Positions 9,085-17,258 of a stretch of 27,471 nucleotides of DNA are shown in pieces. The DNA is taken from NCBI GenBank assembly GCA_022539475.1, contig VCMS01000462.1, positions 13,723 to 41,193 of the forward strand, given 5' to 3'. The notes under the pieces were generated by a model. It searched no databases. It saw nothing but the letters and a program-made list of their open reading frames with translations, and was not told where the DNA came from. Every line of letters starts with the position of its first letter. The first letter of the stretch is position 1. A program made the translations under genes and the position numbers. This DNA comes from Gracilaria domingensis. Its lineage: Eukaryota > Rhodophyta > Florideophyceae > Gracilariales > Gracilariaceae.

Positions 9085-10160
9085 ATGGCGTCCACATGGT
9101 ACTCTCGAGGAGGGCCTGGTTCTCCTGAGTCTGGTGTGATTTCTTTTGATGGTTCTGCTGTCGACGTAAGGAAGTTTCTGTTTTACTTTGAGAATGTCGC
9201 TACTCCAACGAAGAGGATAGTGTTCGAGCTATGAAGTTGCTCGGCTATCTGGAGGGTGAAGCGTTTGACTTTTACTATGACAATTATGCTGTTGATGGCT
9301 CTCTTTCGATTGAAGCAAAGGACTATCAGAATGTGAAGCTTGCTTTGATCGAACGTTTCGGTGCAATTGAGGAACCGGCGGAGAGAATTCGCCGGGCAGT
9401 TTCGGCGCGTTTAGATTATGTCGATCTGCTAGGGTCCCTGAAGAAGATGGACTCTTTCTTCGATCAGGCTGTTTTAACTCGAAAGCTAAGTTCGGGTTAC
9501 TACGAAACGCTGTCATGGAGTTTGCAGATCTTGCGCAGTTTGTCATATTCCGTGGAGCAGATGACTATGAATCCTTGAAGGTCCTCGTTAAGGATTTGTT
9601 GGCGGAAAGAAAGCTCTCGGTCGTATGGTACCCTCAACGCTTTCCCACCGGCGAAGCATATTCTTCAACGTGCTAAGGAACCTGCTCGTTCAAGTCCGCT
9701 GGAGTCGAAAGTGGATCAGTTGGCTGACCAGATGGCACAGTTGCACCTCCTAGTGAAGAAGACTCAGAGCGCTGCGACTGCCACCGGACGTCAGGATACG
9801 GAGAAGGTTTGTTCGTATTGTAGCCAACTGGTCACTTCGCAGCACGATGTGAACTTAACCCGCATCGAGGCACACGATGTAGTGTTTGTGGCAAGTTAGG
9901 TCACTCTGCAACTACGTGCTGGAGAAGGAATAATGATGATACTGTGCGAAAGTGTCATTCGAAGATGTGAAGTCTGAATCAGAAAGGGAGAAGTTGCTCA
10001 AAGAGAACGAGCTTCTCAGAACACAGGCGAGAACCAAGTCTCAGTTGTGATTGCTGACCCTTCAGATGATGAAGATCCCGTTACAACCGCAAAAAGAGAC
10101 GCGGAAGGGGAGCCTCTGCCAAGCAACCACGAACTGGCCCTCTCTCAGGGATTTCACCCG
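9085..10160 (+). CDS. gag: gag polyprotein, frameshifted
   Basis: Structural polyprotein forming the virus-like particle and packaging the RNA. The first ATG (9085) lies inside the last 12 bp of the LTR, and translation crosses the primer-binding site. The first frame stops at 9231, and the continuation one frame over shows a capsid-like segment (LLGYLEGEAFDFYY, then VKLALIERFG) typical of Ty3/gypsy gag. Two zinc knuckles of the form C-x2-C-x4-H-x4-C follow at 9810-9919, with a one-base break inside the first. A short coiled-coil-like EKLLKENELL and an acidic stretch end the region. Breaks are single-base shifts near 9220, 9490, 9655 and 9830. Where gag ends and pol begins is not clear, because the frames cannot be trusted here. 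Confidence 0.85.
9097..9114 (+). other. Primer-binding site candidate
   Basis: TGGTACTCTCGAGGAGGG starts directly after the LTR. It begins with the TGG expected to pair with a tRNA CCA end. I cannot assign the tRNA from memory. The site is also translated as gag codons 5-10. Confidence 0.6.
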
Positions 10161-10162
10161 TA

Positions 10163-10369
10163 ATGTTCCCGAATCCCATACCACAGGACTCCCTCTCAGC
10201 AAGCCAAAAACCCTCCAAGAAGTCGACAAGGACTAGGAAGGGCACTGGGAAGAAGTCTAAGGGGAAGTCCCGGAGAGTGAAGATCCAAGAACACGTTGGG
10301 AAATATACATTTATGAAGAATTGGCGAGAGCCCTTCTGGCATCACTTTTGGTCAACTAGTCCGCGGTGA
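10163..10369 (+). CDS. Basic Lys/Arg-rich linker between gag and protease
   Basis: A 68-codon frame whose centre is almost all Lys, Arg, Ser and Thr (KKSTRTRKGTGKKSKGKSRR), about 10215-10290. Such basic stretches bind nucleic acid or act as nuclear localisation signals. It lies between the gag acidic tail and the protease, so it is probably part of the same polyprotein rather than a gene. Its start codon is not meaningful. Confidence 0.5.
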   Translation: MFPNPIPQDSLSASQKPSKKSTRTRKGTGKKSKGKSRRVKIQEHVGKYTFMKNWREPFWHHFWSTSPR

Positions 10370-10429
10370 TGCGGACGAGGCCAAGAAAGACATTCGGCGC
10401 ATTCTTTCCGGAGGTTTTTCGTCAAGGCG

Positions 10430-10760
10430 TGTCAGTTACGCTCATACTCATTCACTCCCTCAGACTCTCAAAGTGGTGAATGTTACTGTCTATGGCACTA
10501 GTTCCCAGGCGCTGCTGGACTCTGGTGCTATCCTAATCTTATGTCTATTGCGTTATGCAACCGGTTATCGTTGGAGATGAAACGTCGAGTAGGAGGATTG
10601 TCGTTGCCGACGGAACCAAATCCTTAGTTCGCGGAAGCCTGCACGATGTTCCCCTCGGTTTGGTTCTCTCCGCGTCCCGTTGGATTTCCTGGTCGTTGAG
10701 AAGCCTCCCTTCAATGTGATCGTTGGCTGTCCTGCTCTTGAGTCACCCAAGCCTGCTTGG
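10430..10760 (+). CDS. pol (PR): Retropepsin-like aspartic protease
   Basis: Cleaves the gag-pol polyprotein. The catalytic motif LLDSGA is encoded at 10512-10529, with the Asp codon at 10518-10520, preceded by a beta-strand-like VVNVTVYGTSSQ. Downstream, FNVIVGCPAL (about 10710-10740) corresponds to the conserved hydrophobic-Gly motif of the retropepsin second half. One protease unit of about 100 residues is expected, and the spacing fits. The frame is broken by one-base shifts, one immediately after the DSGA motif. It lies between the basic linker and the acidic spacer. Confidence 0.8.
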
Positions 10761-12560
10761 ACCTCGGTACTCAGCAAGTCTCTATGCAATTTGACGGCGC
10801 ATCTGTTGTTTTGCCTCTCGATTACCATCGCCCTAGTGTAGTGTTCGACGAAGAGAATGAACACACCGATAGTGAGGATTTCACTTCCGCTTCAGAGTCG
10901 TTCTTCTCTGAGAGTTCCGAGAGCGACGACGAAGGATACGCGATCACTTTCTCCGAAGACAAAGTTGACACGTCAGTATATGCTTTGAATACTATGAATG
11001 AAGAACAAGACTCCTTACAACCACTCGAAGAGGAATCCGCGAACGAACTGGAGAATATTGGTGCTACGAGTCTCGGTCAGGAAAGCCCTCGCCTGCTGAT
11101 CCTCAGGATTTGGAGGAAGGCATTAGGCAATTGCGTGTGAATGATGTTGAACCAGAACCTGCTATTACTACTCCTCACGCCCTGGGGAAGCAATAGAGAA
11201 TTTGAGAACGATGAAGAATCGGAGGAAAGCGCAGACGACAACGACTCCGAAGGTTCTCCATCGGATGGAGGGCACGAACGCGATCTCGTTGTCCCAGTCA
11301 GGGATGACGTTGTTCTTCTACGAGCCGAAGATGTGAGACGACAGCCTGATTATCTTATCTTTCGAGTCTACCGTCGTTATCCTCAACCACCGGACAGAGA
11401 ACAACTTCATCCACACATCTCTGAACTTCCGTACGGAGAAATGGGTGTCCTAGAGCTGGAAACAGCTCCGAACCAGTAGTCCGTTTCGGAGTAGGCTGGC
11501 CTATACCTGCACCGGCTGATGAAGAACCCTTCGCGGTCCCATCACAAAGTGAAGCTCATGAAGACCATGTCATGGTTATAAGTCTTGACCACAGGGACGA
11601 TGAGGCCGATAACCAGATGAGCGGTCTAGCTGAGCCGAATGACGATCAGCACCACTCGGTTATCACGTCCCGAATCCCTCGTCTTTTCAAAGTTCCACGA
11701 CAGACACTAGCCTTCAACCACCTGACCCTCCCCTTTTGTCATCTGACAACGATAGAGGAGCTGAAGAGAGGAACTCTGGAAGGAACGACGAAGAAGATGA
11801 AGATTGTGTAGAAGTAGAAGTAGAAGAGGAAGTGGTGAATAATGGAAATGAAGATGAACATGAAGAAGATGAAGATGGTTCCTCACCAGAAGAAGTCGAG
11901 CTGTCTGGTACCCTCTCTACCGCGACCCTGTCCTCACCATCCGATTACGGACGAGGTCACTTTGCTACCACCTGAAGAAGGGGAACTTATCAGCGACTTT
12001 CTTTTGGTTCGTGTTCAGATTCGGTACCCTGTACCCACTCCAGCGCACCCCCTCACCTCGGCGTGCACAACATGCCTTTCGGTCGTACCGGGCTACTGGA
12101 GGAGGATGACGACGGCCGTTACGTGATTGCTTTCGAGGAAGAGCTCCCTCAAGAAGAGTTCTCGACGCAGGTCCCCCACCACCTGTTAGGGAGTTGGAAG
12201 ATCAACCCGACCCCTCGCAAACAGAGCCGCGTACAACTGGCTCTGGTGAAGGACACTCTAGCTCACGTGATAGTGAGCCGACGGTTGCGTGTCCCGCCCT
12301 GAGATCAAATACTCCCTGTTAGATCCGGTCGCAATTGATGGCACGGGTCGTACATTGGATGAAGAGATTACCCTCCTGACACGAGTCACGAAGAAGTCAT
12401 CCTCAAAAGGCTTTCACACTTGCCCAGCAGGGAGCAACAGGAACTACTTCGTGTTTTACTTGACCTTGGGGTGGTCGCCTGGTCTTTGTACGATCTTCGA
12501 CCGGCAGATGTACCAGTCATGCATGAATTCTCCTGACGACCCAGACTCCGATACACTCAA
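10757..12560 (+). CDS. Acidic spacer of unknown function between protease and RT, with duplicated domain
   Basis: About 600 codons of Glu/Asp/Ser-rich sequence (for example DEENEHTDSEDF, FSESSESDDEG, EDEHEEDEDG) separate protease from RT, which are normally close together in Ty3 elements. It falls in several frames because of one-base shifts. Within it a domain of about 55 residues occurs twice. Copy 1 (11303-11461) has DDVVLL, DYLIFRVYRRYPQP and LPYGEMGVLE. Copy 2 (11950-12101) has DEVTLL, DFLLVRVQIRYPVP and MPFGRTGLLE. The three landmarks are offset by 647, 647 and 646 bp. The family is not recognised. A disordered acidic chaperone, histone-mimic or tethering segment with two small folded modules is possible. 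Confidence 0.7.
11303..11461 (+). repeat. Spacer domain, copy 1
   Basis: Landmarks are DDVVLL, DYLIFRVYRRYP and LPYGEMGVLE. The whole copy lies in one open frame, so its sequence is read directly. Diverged at DNA level from copy 2 but clearly alike in protein. Confidence 0.65.
11950..12101 (+). repeat. Spacer domain, copy 2
   Basis: Landmarks are DEVTLL, DFLLVRVQIRYP and MPFGRTGLLE. One frame change falls between the second and third landmarks, near 12055. Confidence 0.6.
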
Positions 12561-12564
12561 GAGT

Positions 12565-13330
12565 TCGTAGGCTTCCGCCGCGACATGACGAAGTCGTCAA
12601 GAAGGAACTCGGTAAAATGCTTGACGCTGGGATAATCAAACCTTGTACATCGCATGGTCCTTTCCGATCGTCATTGCGACAAAAGGATGGCAAGCCAAGG
12701 TTCTGTGTAGACTACGAGCTCTGAACCGAGTTATGAAAGCGGACAGATGGCCTTACCTCATATTGAACAAATCTTTGATAACTTGGGCGGCTGTTCGTTC
12801 TCACTACGCTTGACCTCTTCTCCGGATACTGGCAGATCAGAATGTCACCTCGGTGTAAGGAGATGACACCTTCGTTTGCCGTCAAGGAACCTATCAGTTT
12901 GAGGTCATGCCCTTCGGCTTGATGAACGCCCCTCAACATTCCAAAGAATGATGGACTCTATCCTCAACAAGTATCCGTTTGTAAGGGTCTATCTGGACGA
13001 CGTGGTTATCTATTCAAAACTTAGAGGATCACGTCGAGCACATCAAGTTAGTATAAGGACAATTGCCTCCCATGGGTTGAAGCTGAAGATCTCTAAGTGC
13101 GACTTTGCCCATCCAAGATTGAACTGCTCGGACATGTTATCGACCAGAGCGGAGTTGCAGTGGACGTGAAGAAAATAGAGGCCATCAAGGCGGCTCCGAT
13201 CCCTAAGACAACCACTGAACTGAGGAGCTTTCTTGGGCTTGCTGGCTACTACCGCCGGTTTATCAAGCACTTTGCCAAAACTTCGGCAGTTCTCCATGCA
13301 GCAACGTCCGGAAATCGGAAACTAGTGTTC
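12565..13330 (+). CDS. pol (RT): Reverse transcriptase domain
   Basis: Copies element RNA into cDNA in the particle. Fingers motif VVKKELGKMLDAGII is near 12590-12640. The palm motif LDLFSGYWQI has its catalytic Asp at 12812-12814, FGLMNAP lies at about 12911-12931, and the active-site YLDD has Asp codons at 12996-13001. The thumb and connection start FLGLAGYYRRFIKHF is near 13228-13272. YLDD together with the GLMNAP-type motif is characteristic of Ty3/gypsy. The frame is interrupted by about eight one-base shifts, none removing a catalytic residue. It follows the acidic spacer and runs into RNase H. Confidence 0.92.
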
Positions 13331-13384
13331 AACAATGAAATGGTTGAAGCCTTCAAAACCTGAAGGAGAAGCTAACCAGTCCTC

Positions 13385-13800
13385 CAGTGTTGGCCTTTCC
13401 CGACTTCGACAATCCGTTTCGGGTCGAAACCGATGCTTCCTCATTTGCGTTGGGCGCCGTTCTCGCTCAGAAGAAATCTGATGGCATGTTTCACCCAATT
13501 CAGTACGCCAGCCGGACTATGACTGCAGCTGAAAGGAACTACGCGGTCTGTGAGCAGGAGGCGCTTGCTGTCATCTTCGCGTTCAAGAAATTTCGACTAT
13601 ACCTTCTTGGATCAAAGCCATTTCAATTGATTACAGACATCAGGCGCTGAAGTATGCGTTTCAGAAGAAGGATGTACATGGGCGATTGGCCAGGTGGCTC
13701 GATTTCCTAGCTGAATACGAGTTCGAGGTTGTGTACCGCTCAGGGGATAAGAATTGCGCTGCTGATTATCTTTCTCGCTACTCCACGATAAGGGGCATCA
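13385..13800 (+). CDS. pol (RH): RNase H domain
   Basis: Degrades the RNA of the RNA:DNA hybrid. The acidic residues are visible: TDAS (Asp 13432-13434), CEQEALAV (Glu 13558-13560) and LITD (Asp 13636-13638), each in the spacing usual for Ty3/gypsy RNase H. The C-terminal KNCAADYLSR signature, usually N-x-ADALSR, sits at about 13752-13780. The first 87 codons are uninterrupted; one shift at about 13640-13685 precedes the C-terminal part. It sits directly between RT and integrase. Confidence 0.92.
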
Positions 13801-13810
13801 TGCTCCAGAA

Positions 13811-15050
13811 GTGGCGACTACTGTTTCTTCCCCTACATGTGAAGCTTTCTCAGGCCTCGAACCTTATTATGCAAATATTGGTCGATATCTGAGCGACCTT
13901 CCGGTCGATGAGCCCAACTCGAGCCTCAGAGGGGCGATCAAAAGGAATTCTAAGAAGTTTATGGTATGGAATGGGCAGTTGTATCGTAGAATGGGGTCCG
14001 GGTTACGACTCCTTCCTAACGTCAATGAAAGGCGTAAACTCTTGAAAACATTTCATGACGATGTGGGACACTGGGATATCACGGCGACCAGAAGGCACGT
14101 CATTGATCGATTCTGGTGGCCCAATATTCACTCTGATGTCACAACCTACGTCAAGAGTTGTGATGGCTGCCAGTTCATGGGATCTTTTCTTGCTTACCGA
14201 GCGGGGCAACGAGCCCCGCTGACGGATATCTTCCACACGTTTTCAATTGATTTCGCTGGACCCTCAGGGTGACGAGGAACGGAAACCGATTCTTGCTCAT
14301 TGGGGTCGAGCACCTCACGGGATGGCCGATCGCAGTGGCAACTCGAACATCTACTGCAGTCGACGTAGTCAACTTTATTAGAAGGGAGATCGTCACACCT
14401 TCGGCTACCCGCGCACGATTGTCTCCGATAACGCTACCTCTTTCTCGCGTCAAGTGTCCAAGATTATCTAATGCGTCATGATATCACCCTCAAACCGGTG
14501 CTCGCATATGCACCTATGTCTAATGGACGCGCAGAAAGAATGGTAGGGACGATCAAGAGGGCGATCGCGAAAACGATTCATGATCAGAACTCTGATTGGG
14601 ATGAAGTACTCCCGGAGGTTCTCTATGGTTATCGCACTCGACAAATGGCCGAAGGATATTCTCCATTTCAGCTCATGTATGGAGTACGGCCCGAATGCAT
14701 CCATCAGATCCTGCTTCCCTGATAGCCACGCCGTCACTTGATCATCGTGAGGTGGAACTACAAGCCTCCACTCTTGGGAGGGCCACAAGGGTATTGCAGC
14801 AGCCTCACCGTCAAGACGATGAGCGTCGTGGACATCGGTTCGCTGTTGGAGACCAGGTACTGGTAATGCGTGGTGAAGCCCTTAATCCTTCGGTGAAATG
14901 GCCATCATTCAAATCGAGGTTCTATGGACCATGCCACGTCGTTCGAGCTAATCATCCTCGTACATATTGGTTTCTCCACACCGACGTATGTCGAGAAGGG
15001 GCATTCATGCGAGACGCTTAAGACCTTACCGTCCTAGACAAGGCATATGA
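13811..15050 (+). CDS. pol (IN): Integrase (HHCC finger, DD35E core, GPY/F module)
   Basis: Inserts the cDNA into host chromatin. The zinc finger has His codons at 14054 and 14069 and Cys codons at 14159 and 14168. Core residues are Asp 14249-14251 (FSIDFAG), Asp 14427-14429 (SDNA) and Glu 14534-14536 (GRAERMVGT). The last two are about 35 codons apart, giving D-D-35-E. The GPY/F module (SRFYGPCHVV) is at about 14917-14946, followed by the usual RLRPY-type end near 15012-15030. Frames break near 14272, 14460, 14722 and 15000. No chromodomain is visible after GPY/F; the unknown duplicated domain follows instead. Confidence 0.92.
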
Positions 15051-15068
15051 TCCCGAGAACAGTACGAT

Positions 15069-15560
15069 ATGAAAGAAATAATCAGCCCGAAGCGGCATGC
15101 CCGGTCGTGGTACAAGAGGACCAAATCCAACCAGACCCCTGCTGACTATCTGAGGATAATTGTGGCTGGATGGAGACTTTCCGAATGGCTTTCCCCTGTC
15201 AGCACGAGTACGAACGATCTACAGAAGGTGCATGGAACCTATTACATGTTTACCTTGGGACTTTCAAACGACATGGACCTACATAACCGAGGGTCTTCTT
15301 ACTAGCTGGTCTCATTGACAGGAAGGGTGAACCTTTCATTATACCGCTTGTGGGTCAGCAGTTTGTCTTTTACTACTATCACTTTGCGGTGGCTCGCTAT
15401 GGACATCTTCCCCCGCAGAGAACTTACGGAGTGGAGGTGTCAAGCTTCCTGCAGCGGATTGAAGCTGGAGAGGCTTTCGAGATCGATCTGGCATATGACC
15501 AAGATCGCGGTGACGTACCTCCTCCCTCCAGATTGAAGAAACCACCCAGTAACGCCGGCT
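15069..15560 (+). repeat. Post-integrase domain, unit 1
   Basis: It contains RLSEWLSP and a YYYHFAVARYGHLP motif in two different reading frames, with the switch near 15290-15350. Ends with a DRGDVPPP-type acidic/proline tail. Confidence 0.65.
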
Positions 15561-16047
15561 CTTCTTGCAATGCCGATAATTGTTGACTACGAAGTCTACA
15601 ACCAGGACGTGAACTACTTGGAGATGGAAATCGGTGGGCGTACACTTGAGAACTGGCTCTCCCCACTAGAATGTGAGACTGGGAGAACATTGTATTGTTT
15701 GGAATTGCTTTCATCTCTGCTTGAGTATTCATCTCGTATACGGTCAGTATTTTACACAGTATGCCCATGTGATGCTTAGCAGATTGGCTAGAAGGCTCCA
15801 TCCGCAGATGAACCGACTAGGCGCTGATGCAACGATCTTCTTTATATATCACTATGTCATTGGAAAGTATGGACATCTACCAGCTGCTGCGACGCACGAA
15901 GAGCAGGTGGAAGACTACATTCGTCGTATTGAAAATCATGAAGAGTTCCTTGTTGACTTTGAACCAGATCCTGAGTATCCAGAACCTCCACACCCTTTCA
16001 GGTATACTGCCGAAGAGATTTCGCGGGACGGACCCTTGGAACATTGA
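15069..16047 (+). CDS. Post-integrase region of unknown function, tandemly duplicated domain
   Basis: About 325 codons lie between integrase and the G-rich tract, in the place of env in errantiviruses. They fall into two units of about 156 codons. Unit 1 has RLSEWLSP at 15174 and FVFYYYHFAVARYGHLP at 15362. Unit 2 has TLENWLSP at 15642 and TIFFIYHYVIGKYGHLP at 15832. The offsets (468 and 470 bp) agree, so the whole unit is duplicated. After the second motif both units run into an acidic proline-rich tail. I see no signal peptide, furin site or transmembrane anchor, so an envelope protein is unlikely. It could be a separate ORF or a C-terminal extension of pol. The family is not recognised. 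Confidence 0.7.
15570..16047 (+). repeat. Post-integrase domain, unit 2
   Basis: It contains TLENWLSP and a YHYVIGKYGHLP motif, with a frame switch near 15690-15760. It ends with an acidic/proline tail (DFEPDPEYPEPPHP) followed by FRYTAEEIS. Confidence 0.65.
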
Positions 16048-16089
16048 TCAAAACCGTAAATTCATGGTCGCCAGGCGTAGCGACCGCTG

Positions 16090-16101
16090 AGTTGGGGGAT
16101 G
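16090..16101 (+). other. Polypurine tract (plus-strand primer) candidate
   Basis: The G-rich agttgggggatg abuts the 3' LTR exactly where the plus-strand DNA primer is expected. It contains two or three pyrimidines, as is common in such tracts of Ty3/gypsy elements. Confidence 0.65.
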
Positions 16102-16544
16102 TGTGGTGGCGGATTTTAGGGGGGTGTCTCGGCACTCTCCGAGACGCACGCGGAAGGATTTTTTATCGATCTCCGGAGTAATCTCCGGAGATAAGCCGCC
16201 TTCCACGCGCTACAGCCGACCTTGCCTTCGCAGCCGCCGCGCGTTGCTGCGCGCCGTTGTGCGTGGGCGCCGCGCTTTGCCTTTCGTTTTCGCGCGTCGC
16301 TCGGAGGACACGGCTACTGCTGCTGCTGGTACTGCTGCTGCTGGGTGATGCTACGGACGTTGCTATCGCTGTGATGTTATAATGGCGCAAAGACGATTGC
16401 TATCGATGTAACGGTGCGCCAGCAATGACGTTTCGAGCGAAAATGTAACGCAGCAAACGAACCGCCGAAAAGTCAGAAAACAGGAACGCCTTTACAAAGG
16501 CAACAACGACCGTGTTCACCAGAATCTAACTAGAAGCGACAACG

Positions 16545-16967
16545 TCATTTGGAGCACTCGTATTGCACTTTAAGAGTGCGGTACACTTTCGCGAGGAGGG
16601 ACGGACCGTTGAGAAGGACGCCATGATGTTTGCAAGCAAACAGTATTCCAGCGGCGAGACCACGGAGATAGCCCGAAGGCAGGCGCGGAGCTACCGCGTA
16701 GACCTCTAACAAGCCAACATCCACTTCTACTTTCTTGTCAATTATGTCGGATAGCAGCTGCTCCAAATGTTCCATGCGAGAGGAAGCGGAGTTATCACCA
16801 CCTAGTTCGTACTCCATGTCGGCAGAGTCGTCCCTCGATGTAGTACTGGAAACGGAGGGCGCCTCTTCTGCTTCGTATTCTATCACTGTAGATTTCATAT
16901 GGGGGATATCGGAGCGGTCGGTGTCATCGTCGGTGATGTTAGCAATAGCTTCTTCGACCGTTGACAT
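16545..16967 (-). CDS. Antisense ORF inside the LTR, 140 residues
   Basis: A continuous ATG-initiated frame antisense to the element. Residues 1-65 are acidic and Ser/Thr-rich (ITDDDTDRSD, EYEAEEAPSVSS). Residues 66-85 look like a helix (MEHLEQLLSDIIDKK), and the rest is a mixed hydrophobic globular-like segment (LPSGYLRGLAAGILFACKHHG) ending in a basic tail. About 25 nt upstream on the minus strand is a cgcgttcag, which could serve as a cis- or trans-splice acceptor if this is a nematode. The 5' LTR copy (7683-8101) has four single-base deletions and is not open. No family is recognised. Precedents for antisense genes in LTR elements exist (HTLV-1 HBZ). It could also be chance. Confidence 0.4.
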   Translation of the reverse strand: MSTVEEAIANITDDDTDRSDIPHMKSTVIEYEAEEAPSVSSTTSRDDSADMEYELGGDNSASSRMEHLEQLLSDIIDKKVEVDVGLLEVYAVAPRLPSGYLRGLAAGILFACKHHGVLLNGPSLLAKVYRTLKVQYECSK

Positions 16968-17252
16968 TGCTCAGAAAGGGATTGCTCGACGACTGAACGC
17001 GGGAGACGCAGAGTGATGGTCGAACAACAGACAGCACAGGGTGAATCTGATGGAACATGGATAATACCCGGATGAGTGGAACGCCAGGTCAACGACAACA
17101 AACCATGAACGAACATAACGAGGTATCATAAGACGACATCACAAGATAATATGGAATATGGTGAGAAAGCTAGGGTATCTGGTGAAGACTATATGTAACA
17201 GACAAATAAGGGAAACACGCAAATTCAGGTAGGCAAGCGCCAAAATTGTAGA

Positions 17253-17258
17253 TATAAA
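17253..17258 (+). promoter_or_regulatory. TATA box of 3' LTR
   Basis: TATAAA, identical in context to the 5' LTR copy. In this position it could drive transcription into the right flank. Confidence 0.55.

Larger units (their letters stand above)
7241..9096 (+). repeat. 5' LTR
   Basis: It begins TGTGGTGGCGG and ends GGCGTCCACA, so the termini are a 5-bp inverted repeat. Near the 5' edge are a GTCTCGG/CCGAGAC hairpin (7265-7284) and repeated ctccggag palindromes. CTG repeats lie at about 7457-7490 and a TATAAA at 8387-8392. The segment after the TATA box is pyrimidine-rich. I find no AATAAA or ATTAAA after the TATA box, so any polyadenylation signal must be non-canonical. The LTR is long for the family. 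Relative to the 3' LTR it has a net loss of 10 bases spread over many one-base sites. Confidence 0.95.

Noticed and set aside
15069..16047. Envelope gene in the post-integrase region
   Set aside because: No signal peptide, fusion peptide, cleavage site or transmembrane anchor is visible; the duplicated soluble-looking domain argues against it.
16163..16390. Minus-strand Ser-rich frame in the 3' LTR
   Set aside because: Serine run comes from the CTG microsatellite read in reverse; no other protein-like feature.
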